Below are positions 37,903 through 43,679 of a stretch of 43,679 nt of DNA, piece after piece. The DNA lies in NCBI GenBank assembly GCA_045601345.1, contig JAZRZL010000034.1, positions 1 to 43,679 of the forward strand, given 5' to 3'. Numbering within the stretch: the stretch's first letter is position 1; each line of letters begins with the position of its first letter. The notes beneath the pieces are model-generated. The model was given only the letters and a program-made list of their open reading frames with translations, ran no database searches and was not told the origin of the DNA. The stretch comes from SVMC01 sp045601345 (GTDB taxonomy: Bacteria; Bacillota; Clostridia; Oscillospirales; Oscillospiraceae). The translations under genes were made by a program, and so were the position numbers.

Positions 37903-38973
37903 ATGCTTGACAAGCTGAAACAGGTGGAAAGTAAATATGAGGAGCTGTGTGCCCGGTCGGAGCAGGGGGATTTTTATGCAGATCCCCAGCGGGCGGCGAA
38001 GATTCTGCGCGAGCAGCGGGAGTTGGAGCCAATCGTTACCGCTTACCGTGGTCTGATGCAGGCCAAAGCGCGCATGGAAGAGGCACAGGCGCTTCTCTCC
38101 GGCGAGGAAGACCCGGAGCTGCGTCAGCTTTGTCAGGAGGAATTTCAGGATGCCAAGGCCGAGCGCGACCGGCTGGAAGAGGAACTGAAAATTCTCCTGC
38201 TTCCCCGCGACCCGAATGACGGCAAAAGCGTCATCATGGAAATCCGCGGCGGTGTCGGCGGTGAGGAAAGCGCTCTGTTTGCGCACAGCCTGTTCCGTAT
38301 GTACTCCATGTATGCCCAATCCCGCCGCTGGAAGGTGGAGCTTCTGAACTATTCTGAAACCGAGCTGGGCGGCGTGAAGGAGGCCGATTTTATCATTGAC
38401 GGCGATGGTGCGTGGTCAAGACTGAAATTTGAATCCGGTGTCCACCGTGTCCAGCGCGTTCCCGAAACCGAATCCGGCGGGCGCATCCATACCTCTACCG
38501 CAACCGTTGCCGTGTTGCCGGAAATGGAGCAGGTGGATGTGGATATCCGCCCGGAGGATATTGAAATGCAGGTGTTCCGTTCCTCCGGCGCAGGTGGTCA
38601 GCATATCAATAAAACCTCCTCTGCCGTCCGCCTGATCCATAAGCCCACCGGCATTGTGGTCTCCTGTCAGGAGGAGCGAAGTCAGGTACAGAACCGCGAA
38701 AAATGTATGAATATGCTGGCCTCCAAGCTCTATGAGATGGAGCAGACCCGCATCACCTCCGAATATGCCGCCGACAGAAAAAGCAAGGTCGGCACCGGAA
38801 TGCGCAATGAGCGCATCCGCACCTATAATTTTCCGCAGGGTCGGGTGACGGATCACCGCATCAACCTGAGCCTGTATACTATTGACTCCATTATGGATGG
38901 CGATCTGGATACTCTGCTGGATGCCCTCATCACAGCAGATCAGGCAGAGCGCCGAAGCGAGGAAATGCTATGA
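37903..38973 (+). CDS. prfA: Peptide chain release factor 1
   Basis: RF1 ends translation at UAA and UAG. The 356-residue protein has the coiled N-terminal domain, the stop-codon recognition segment VHRVQRVPETESGGRIHTST with the PxT tripeptide (PET), and the catalytic GGQ loop SSGAGGQHINKTSSAV that reaches the peptidyl transferase centre. TAGGAG precedes the ATG at 37903; an in-frame ATG at 37885 falls inside the leader hairpin. Its end overlaps the Sua5-type gene by 4 bp (ATGA), a common gene order. An upstream prmC gene, often present here, is missing. Confidence 0.97.
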   Translation: MLDKLKQVESKYEELCARSEQGDFYADPQRAAKILREQRELEPIVTAYRGLMQAKARMEEAQALLSGEEDPELRQLCQEEFQDAKAERDRLEEELKILLLPRDPNDGKSVIMEIRGGVGGEESALFAHSLFRMYSMYAQSRRWKVELLNYSETELGGVKEADFIIDGDGAWSRLKFESGVHRVQRVPETESGGRIHTSTATVAVLPEMEQVDVDIRPEDIEMQVFRSSGAGGQHINKTSSAVRLIHKPTGIVVSCQEERSQVQNREKCMNMLASKLYEMEQTRITSEYAADRKSKVGTGMRNERIRTYNFPQGRVTDHRINLSLYTIDSIMDGDLDTLLDALITADQAERRSEEML

Positions 38974-39998
38974 ACACAAAAGTGTTAGATGCCGCAAGCC
39001 CCGATACCCCCGCCATTGCGGCAGAATTTCTGCGGCAGGGGCTTTTGGTCGCCATTCCCACCGAGACGGTCTACGGCCTCGGCGCAGACGGCCTGAACGA
39101 GGCGGCTGTGCTGGAAATTTTCAAAGCCAAGGGTCGGCCGCAGGATAACCCCCTGATTCTCCATATCAGCGCCCCCGAAGAATTGCATCGCTATTGCATC
39201 GACATTCCCGAGGCAGCATGGGCACTGGCAGAGCGCTTCTGGCCGGGACCCCTGACCATGGTGCTCAAGGCGGCACCTGTCGTTCCCATGCGCACCACCG
39301 CAGGGCTGGATACGGTTGCCATGCGCTGCCCCCAGACCCCGGTTACGCGGGAGATCATCCGTCTGGCGGGCGTACCGATAGCGGCACCCTCTGCCAATCT
39401 CTCAGGAAAACCCTCCACCACCACGGCAGAGCACGTCCTGCACGATTACGGTCTGGAAGGCCCCCTTGCCGCCATTGTGGATGGCGGTGCCTGCCGTGTC
39501 GGCGTGGAATCCACCATTGTGGATTTGACGGGAGAAACGCCGCGTCTGCTTCGCCCCGGCGGTGTCACCCCGGAGGAATTGTTGGATGCTCTGGGCGAGC
39601 TGGAAATTGACAGGGCGGTCACGGCGCAGATTTCCAATGATACCGTTGTCCGCGCCCCCGGCATGAAATACCGACACTATGCCCCCAAGGCGCAGGTTCT
39701 CATTGTCGAGGGCAGCCGGGAAGTCGCTGCCCGCTACATCCGCGAGCACATAGCGCCGGAAGATGCCATCCTCTGCTTTGAAGAGGAGCTTCCTCTCTTT
39801 GACGGTCTTCCCGCCCACGCCTATGGAAGTGAAGCCGCGCCCGAAACCCTGTCCGCCGGTCTCTTTGCCGCCCTGCGCGAGCTTGACCAATCGGACATCA
39901 AACGCATTTTCGCCCGCTGCCCCACCGGCGGCGGTGTCGCCTACGCCGTCCGCAACCGCCTAAGCAAGGCCGCCGGCTTCCACTTTATCGAAGTGTGA
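38970..39998 (+). CDS. L-threonylcarbamoyladenylate synthase, Sua5 type
   Basis: The enzyme makes threonylcarbamoyl-AMP from threonine, bicarbonate and ATP for the t6A modification of ANN-decoding tRNAs. The 342-residue length marks the two-domain Sua5 form: an N-terminal YrdC domain (IPTETVYGLGADG, KAKGRPQDNPLILHI, RFWPGPLTMVL, IAAPSANLSGKPSTTTAEHV, VGVESTIVDLTG, LLRPGGVTPEEL) and a C-terminal Sua5 domain (APGMKYRHYAPKAQVLIV), joined by a linker. Its ATG overlaps the prfA stop, so translation is coupled. The short GGGGACG repeat covers its stop codon. Confidence 0.95.
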   Translation: MNTKVLDAASPDTPAIAAEFLRQGLLVAIPTETVYGLGADGLNEAAVLEIFKAKGRPQDNPLILHISAPEELHRYCIDIPEAAWALAERFWPGPLTMVLKAAPVVPMRTTAGLDTVAMRCPQTPVTREIIRLAGVPIAAPSANLSGKPSTTTAEHVLHDYGLEGPLAAIVDGGACRVGVESTIVDLTGETPRLLRPGGVTPEELLDALGELEIDRAVTAQISNDTVVRAPGMKYRHYAPKAQVLIVEGSREVAARYIREHIAPEDAILCFEEELPLFDGLPAHAYGSEAAPETLSAGLFAALRELDQSDIKRIFARCPTGGGVAYAVRNRLSKAAGFHFIEV

Positions 39999-40008
39999 CA
40001 AGGGGACG
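39993..40008 (+). repeat. Short repeat GTGTGACAAGGGGACG, copy 2
   Basis: Identical to 14514-14529 and overlapping the stop codon of the Sua5-type gene; the convergent DUF4179 gene ends 10 bp further. Confidence 0.55.
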
Positions 40009-40017
40009 GTATGCCGG

Positions 40018-41016
40018 TTAAGTTGATGACGTTGCGTTTACCGGGAAGGTGATCTGCCAATTGCCCTTCATTGCACCCTGGGGACACGTCCAGAACGCAA
40101 TCCACGCTTCATATTGGCTCCACGCTTCGGCGGGAACGGGGAAGATATATTCCTCAAAGCTATTCTCCCGATTGGTATCCCAGAAGGTAATACTGCTTTC
40201 ACAATTCACGGTTTCTCCGCTGCTGTCCTTCAAATAGACATAGCCGTGGTTATCCGTATGCAAAATATCATCAAAGCAAAGCTGTACGTGCAATTTTCCG
40301 TCAGCATATCCATAGCCGGTCAGCGTCACACCGTCTGTGACAGTAGCCAGCTTCTGCGGCTGCATAAGCGGTGCATCCTTCTCCTCCTCACGCCAGCTTC
40401 CACCCCGAATATCCGCATGGGAAGCAAATTCCTTTATGGCGGGCACCTTGTCCATATCCACCTGCGGTAATCTTTCCTCGCTGTGCTTCTTTCCGCTCAG
40501 AATCTCGCTTACAGAGAAGGTGATTTTATCCCCCGGAATCAGGACATGGTTCATCTGCTCCATGTTTAAAAGGAACGTTGCAGTCTTTGTATCGGCATCA
40601 AAGCCAACGAGAGAACAACCGCCGCATTGGTCATAGGGGGTATGAATGCGGTAGCTGTCAAAAAGGTCGATTGTCTCATCCAGCCGGTCACCGACGGTAT
40701 CGCGCATGGACACCAGAATGGTTGCCTTTTCTCCATCAATTTCTGCCGCTTCCACCTTCATTTCAATGCCATTGTCCACACAGGAGGCCTGTACTGGCTT
40801 CAATTTCTGTGCGGTCTGTGGAGATATGGAATAGAGCATCTCATAGGCCGTCTCATTTCCGGCTGCCGCCAATGTGGGCAGGGTAAAGCACAGACATAAG
40901 CAGGCAGCAAGTGCAATCCAGCGCTTTGCATGGGATTTTTTCTTTTGATGGAACGCCTGTTCTGCCTCGGCAATCAAATCCGAATCGACCTCTGCAAAAT
41001 TTTGTAAGAAACTCAT
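40018..41016 (-). CDS. DUF4179 anti-sigma-like membrane protein
   Basis: The 332-residue protein has a short cytoplasmic N-terminus (MSFLQNFAEVDSDLIAEAEQAF), one transmembrane helix at about residues 33-52 (WIALAACLCLCFTLPTLAAA) and a long extracytoplasmic DUF4179-type region starting ETAYEMLYSISPQTAQKLKPVQ. This layout, coupled to an ECF sigma factor by a 4-bp overlap, is that of a membrane anti-sigma factor: the cytoplasmic end would hold the sigma factor until an envelope signal. The signal is unknown. Confidence 0.85.
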   Translation of the reverse strand: MSFLQNFAEVDSDLIAEAEQAFHQKKKSHAKRWIALAACLCLCFTLPTLAAAGNETAYEMLYSISPQTAQKLKPVQASCVDNGIEMKVEAAEIDGEKATILVSMRDTVGDRLDETIDLFDSYRIHTPYDQCGGCSLVGFDADTKTATFLLNMEQMNHVLIPGDKITFSVSEILSGKKHSEERLPQVDMDKVPAIKEFASHADIRGGSWREEEKDAPLMQPQKLATVTDGVTLTGYGYADGKLHVQLCFDDILHTDNHGYVYLKDSSGETVNCESSITFWDTNRENSFEEYIFPVPAEAWSQYEAWIAFWTCPQGAMKGNWQITFPVNATSST

Positions 41017-41573
41017 AAATTGTAGCCCTCCTTCGTTAAATATGTGCGCAGATCATTTCTCATGCGGAAGAGCATGGTTTTGATCTTGCTTTCCGAATAG
41101 CCGAAGCGCTTCGCAATGCTTGCTACAGAGTCAAGATAATAATACCGATGCAGGAAAATGACCCGCTTTTCCTTCGTCTGCCTGTGAAGAAAGCGGCTGA
41201 TCAGCCGGATCAATTCTGCGCTGTCGAGAAGGCTTTCCATATCATCCGATGCCGGAAGGCATTGCTCCATTTCCGCAGACAATTCCATAATATAGGCTTT
41301 GCGCTTCAACCGATCTCGCTCCACACAGCGATTGATGGAGATGTTGCGGACAATTCTCGAAAGAAAGGCGGGCAAATAATCTCTCGGCTCTGCCGGTGGG
41401 ATTCTGCGCCATGCTTCCAGATAGGTATCGTTTTCGCATTCCTCGGCAGTCAGAGGGTCTTGCGTGATCCGCTGTGCGATTTGACGCAGTCTCGCTCCAT
41501 ACTTTTCGGTTGTGTGAAAAATCGCGGATTCCTCCCGATGGAAATACAACTCCACAATTTCTGCATCCGTCAT
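41013..41573 (-). CDS. ECF-type RNA polymerase sigma factor
   Basis: This 186-residue sigma-70 family protein has region 2 (AEECENDTYLEAWRRIPPAEPRDYLPAFLSRIVRNISINR) and region 4 (LISRFLHRQTKEKRVIFLHRYYYLDSVASIAKRFGYSESKIKTMLFRMRNDL), with no region 3. The start at 41573 (MTDAEI) has GGAGG 8 nt away; the frame is open to 41645 but this would include the presumed promoter. It should direct transcription of its own operon and others in response to envelope stress, under control of the DUF4179 partner. Confidence 0.92.
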   Translation of the reverse strand: MTDAEIVELYFHREESAIFHTTEKYGARLRQIAQRITQDPLTAEECENDTYLEAWRRIPPAEPRDYLPAFLSRIVRNISINRCVERDRLKRKAYIMELSAEMEQCLPASDDMESLLDSAELIRLISRFLHRQTKEKRVIFLHRYYYLDSVASIAKRFGYSESKIKTMLFRMRNDLRTYLTKEGYNL

Positions 41574-41609
41574 GATCGTGACCTCCTTTCCTGTAAAGCT
41601 CTTCACCCT

Positions 41610-41640
41610 ATATAGCAATATTTCCCGGACGGTGGTTACA
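41610..41640 (-). promoter_or_regulatory. Possible ECF-type autoregulated promoter
   Basis: Minus-strand TGTAACC (41634-41640) resembles the AAC-containing -35 element of ECF sigma factors, with TATATAG-like sequence around 41610-41616. Spacing is not diagnostic. Confidence 0.35.
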
Positions 41641-41717
41641 TCCATAAATTCTATTTACCATTTTTGAAAAAATATTGATTTTGGGAAATAGATTGATAAT
41701 TAGGGTCTGCTGAAAAT

Positions 41718-41766
41718 GGTCAAGCCTGTATAATGGTGTAAAAATAAAGTGAGCCACCGGCGCATT
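41718..41766 (+). repeat. Stray IS256-type terminal sequence
   Basis: TCAAGCCTGTATAATGGTG...AAATAAAGTGAGCCACCGGC matches, apart from an 8-bp A-rich length difference, the sequence at 43540-43595 that leads into the IS256-family transposase gene at the right edge. Here no transposase follows, so it is a solo end or relic in the same orientation. Confidence 0.7.
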
Positions 41767-41815
41767 TGATCTGAATGATAAGCAGCTTTAAGTTATTGGT
41801 TTTGCTAATTGCGTA

Positions 41816-41852
41816 GGGAACAAATTGCTATGTTTTCTGCAAATATGTTCCC
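41816..41852 (-). terminator. Hairpin after the Fic gene
   Basis: On the minus strand GGGAACATATTTGC pairs imperfectly with AGCAATTTGTTCCC. The distal arm overlaps the GCGTAGGGAACAA repeat at 41811-41823, whose inverted copy is at 42842-42854. Confidence 0.5.
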
Positions 41853-41854
41853 CA

Positions 41855-42793
41855 TTAAAACGTTCGGACACACTTTTCTTTCATGAAGCTCATTATTTCT
41901 CCATTGTCTGTATCCTCATAATAAGAAACAAGCAGTCTCTTAAACTCAGGAACTTCCTTTTCAGGGATAATCACCATTCCACCGCCCTGAGAAATAAGGT
42001 AGTGATTTGCAAAGATGACCGAAGCGCGTTTGTTGCCATCGTTGAACACTTGCGTCTTCATGCAATACAAGCACAGTTTTATTGCTTTTTCTTCTGCCGG
42101 GGCGGACTCCTGCAAAATACTTTCTATGCTTTCTTTGACAATAGTTTCTATCGGCATAGGAGGAACATATTTTGTCCCGCCTATCGTTACAGGTACACCA
42201 CGAATGCGACCGCCATCATGATAAAAACCTTCATTTACAAGTTTGGCAATGTGGCACAGAATCGAATAATCTGTCGGATAGCTGATTACATCTTTGTCCA
42301 GAATAAACTCCCATGCGTGTTTCAAATTGAGAATTTTCTGAACATCACTGGCTGTCATACCACTGACTTTGCCATTTTCAATAATATCCTCCGTTTGAGG
42401 AAATGTCGTTGCAACACCCTCCAGAACCGCCTGATCGTAGATATTGGATTTCATATTCGCTCTGGCAAAATCAAGGTTTAGCTGAACTTTTGCAGACAAT
42501 TCTGCGTCAGAGTACCCGAGTGCAGCAAGCTCCTTATCCAGTCGCCGTATATTTTTACGAAACTCTCTCGCATCACGAGCGTTACGAAGAAGAAGCTGAT
42601 ACAGGGTATCAGAGTAAACATCCACATAGGTTGATGTCAGCCTGCTTCCGACTCGCTTGCGGATATATAGATACTGTTTTCCTTCATGTTCTTTTATTTC
42701 CGGATTTCCGTCATACGGCAGAAGATTCAATCTTGCCTGATAATCTGCTCTCTGCTGCAATAATTCCTGAATCTGCGGATAGATATTGTTCAT
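41855..42793 (-). CDS. Fic-domain protein with Q in place of the catalytic His
   Basis: The 312-residue protein has a Fic (filamentation induced by cAMP) core in its C-terminal half, with QVFNDGNKRASVIFANHY. The canonical motif is HPFxxGN[G/K]R; at the His position there is Q248 (codon CAA). The earlier segment VLEGVATTFPQTEDIIENGK resembles the inhibitory/flap region, though the S/T-xxx-E-G/N pattern is degenerate. Fic enzymes usually AMPylate target proteins. The N-terminal ~110 residues are helical and of unknown function. The start at 42793 uses AAAGGAG at 11 nt; a GTG at 42805 overlaps that site. No antitoxin gene is adjacent. Confidence 0.82.
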   Translation of the reverse strand: MNNIYPQIQELLQQRADYQARLNLLPYDGNPEIKEHEGKQYLYIRKRVGSRLTSTYVDVYSDTLYQLLLRNARDAREFRKNIRRLDKELAALGYSDAELSAKVQLNLDFARANMKSNIYDQAVLEGVATTFPQTEDIIENGKVSGMTASDVQKILNLKHAWEFILDKDVISYPTDYSILCHIAKLVNEGFYHDGGRIRGVPVTIGGTKYVPPMPIETIVKESIESILQESAPAEEKAIKLCLYCMKTQVFNDGNKRASVIFANHYLISQGGGMVIIPEKEVPEFKRLLVSYYEDTDNGEIMSFMKEKCVRTF

Positions 42794-42831
42794 AGCGCAA
42801 TCCACTCCTTTGGGGAACTTTTATATGCTTT

Positions 42832-42860
42832 ATTGTATCATATTGTTCCCTACGCAGCAA
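42832..42860 (-). promoter_or_regulatory. Promoter of the Fic gene
   Basis: Minus-strand TTGCTG (42855-42860), 17 bp, TACAAT (42832-42837). The spacer contains GCGTAGGGAACAA (42842-42854), inverted repeat of 41811-41823 beyond the gene. Confidence 0.6.
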
Positions 42861-42890
42861 GAGGCATTCGCTATTTCACAAAAGTTTTCT

Positions 42891-43481
42891 TTATGCCCTC
42901 CATCCATACAGATTTCGGTCTCCTTCGATAATCTCGTCCAGCGTTCTCGGCATATAATCCATATACGGCATCATGCAGCCGACATTGATAAAATTACCGC
43001 TGGAAGTCCCATACCCGGAAGCGTTTGCCTTTACCGCCTTTCGGAGGTTCAGAAGATATTCGTATTCAAGTGTCTGGTGAATATGTCCGTAAAGCATATA
43101 TGCGGTGGGAGCAAAGCCCGCCCGAAAGAATGGAATCGGGTAATGGCACATTACGACGTGTCTGCCTTCATCTACGATTTCCTTTAGGTTAGTAATCTCC
43201 TGAAACATTCGCTTTGTGGTACTGCTGAACTGCCGGGGATCATGGTTGCCTCGAATCAGCACCTTGTTTCCGGCAAGAGGACCGACGAAGAACGGCCAGT
43301 CGCTTTCCTTCGCCCAGATGAAATTACCGAGAATATATACCGTATCATCTGTGCGAACTCTGGAATTCCAGTTTTCTATGATCTTGTTATTCATCTCATT
43401 TACGTCAGCAAACGGTCGATTATCAAATCGAACCACATTGGCGTGGCCGATATGCAGATCGGAAATATAAAAGTTTGCCAT
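42891..43481 (-). CDS. Calcineurin-like metallophosphoesterase with an altered GD motif
   Basis: The 196-residue protein follows the calcineurin-like layout: D8 and H10 in SDLHIGH, GNHD at 78-81, H113 in VVMCHYP and H133/H135 in YGHIH. In place of the usual GD(F) motif it has LGNFIW with N53 (codon AAT), so the bridging-metal aspartate is an asparagine. Typical members hydrolyse phosphodiesters, cyclic nucleotides or RNA ends; whether this one is active is uncertain. GAGGTG lies before the ATG at 43481. It begins 10 bp after the stop of a truncated gene, with which it was probably in operon. Confidence 0.83.
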   Translation of the reverse strand: MANFYISDLHIGHANVVRFDNRPFADVNEMNNKIIENWNSRVRTDDTVYILGNFIWAKESDWPFFVGPLAGNKVLIRGNHDPRQFSSTTKRMFQEITNLKEIVDEGRHVVMCHYPIPFFRAGFAPTAYMLYGHIHQTLEYEYLLNLRKAVKANASGYGTSSGNFINVGCMMPYMDYMPRTLDEIIEGDRNLYGWRA

Positions 43482-43490
43482 CGGCTCACC

Positions 43491-43537
43491 TCATTTCATT
43501 ACCTTGATAATCAGCTCATTTACATCCTCTGTCGGCT
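43491..43537 (-). pseudogene. C-terminal stump of a gene cut off at the IS256-family element
   Basis: Upstream of the phosphoesterase the minus strand reads PTEDVNELIIKVMK and then a stop at 43491-43493. The frame is cut off at the start of the IS-like sequence (~43538). The spacing (10 bp before the next ATG) suggests the last residues of an operon partner removed or displaced by the insertion. The full gene cannot be seen. Confidence 0.4.
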
Positions 43538-43679
43538 TGGCCAAGCCTGTATAATGGTGTAAAATAAAAAATAAAGTGAGCCACCGGCTCATCCTTCAGG
43601 TATAATGTAAGAAAGCAAACCAACAAATACCGAGGAGGATCACCAATGGCTCAGCTTAATATTACACTAAATCAGGATG
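43538..43679 (+). mobile_element. Left end of an IS256-family insertion sequence (continues past the window)
   Basis: The end-like sequence (CAAGCCTGTATAATGGTG..., GTGAGCCACCGG) precedes an IS256-type transposase start. A second copy of the terminal part lies at 41718-41766. The exact terminal base and the target duplication cannot be determined from one end. Confidence 0.7.
43646..43679 (+). CDS. IS256-family transposase, first 11 codons only
   Basis: After a GAGGAGG ribosome binding site the frame reads MAQLNITLNQD and runs off the window. This is the typical N-terminus of IS256-family (Mutator-type, DDE) transposases of Clostridia. Nothing beyond can be judged. Confidence 0.72.
   Translation, partial: MAQLNITLNQD

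Noticed and set aside
1..43679. tRNA, rRNA and CRISPR arrays
   Set aside because: I looked for CCA-ended cloverleaf sequences, conserved rRNA segments and regularly spaced repeats in the gaps and found none.

Overview
The window looks like a chromosomal segment of a Gram-positive, low-to-moderate GC member of the Clostridia, most likely a gut Oscillospiraceae/Ruminococcaceae-type bacterium. This is inferred from SLH surface domains, a DUF2975/YozG/DUF4173 cassette, a CD1871A-type CXXC mini-protein, Gram-positive style TTGACA-17-TATAAT promoters, strong AGGAGG ribosome binding sites and rpsO-pnp adjacency. I saw no tRNA, rRNA or CRISPR array.

Layout. 1-3530: end of an SLH surface protein, an OmpR-type two-component system, and a wrecked secreted GH3 glycosidase with an SLH tail. 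3552-5570 (minus): DUF2975, YozG-like regulator and DUF4173 membrane cassette with a consensus promoter. 6007-9430: CstA transporter, Sfp-type phosphopantetheinyl transferase, and (minus) a CXXC mini-protein plus polytopic 4Fe-4S protein. 9591-14602: arabinose operon (GH51 arabinofuranosidase, sugar-binding lipoprotein, two ABC permeases, no ATPase). 14630-17340 (minus): trmL, pgk, tpiA. 17547-20272: rpsO and pnp, with a long dyad between them. 20337-27666: CBS protein, diaminopropionate ammonia-lyase, PNPOx-like flavoprotein, queH, an 788-residue fusion of polysaccharide pyruvyl transferase with a ferredoxin/FrhB module, a small unknown protein, and a YitT transporter. 27952-30438 (minus): TetR-led operon with a small membrane protein, an alpha/beta hydrolase and a GyrI-like/zinc-ribbon protein. 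30521-35679: typA, then a BlaI/BlaR1-like regulator pair with twin operators. 35685-37650 (minus): a two-gene ATPase plus TOPRIM-like cassette, the best candidate for a defence system. 37808-39998: prfA and the Sua5-type tRNA modification gene. 40018-41640 (minus): ECF sigma factor with a DUF4179 partner. 41702-43679: a mobile-element-rich edge holding a Fic protein with an altered motif, a metallophosphoesterase with an altered motif, a gene stump and the start of an IS256-family element.

Housekeeping blocks (pgk-tpiA, rpsO-pnp, typA, prfA-Sua5) alternate with accessory cassettes. The junctions are littered with two families of short palindromic/MITE-like repeats: family A (about 150 bp, three copies, terminal motif CTCTAAAAATTCA) and family B (80-240 bp, four copies, terminal motif near ATGGCAGTAAGTTAACA). 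One family A copy lies directly upstream of the diaminopropionate ammonia-lyase gene and appears to have replaced its normal 5' end. All functions are assigned by reading motifs in the translated sequence; no database search was possible.
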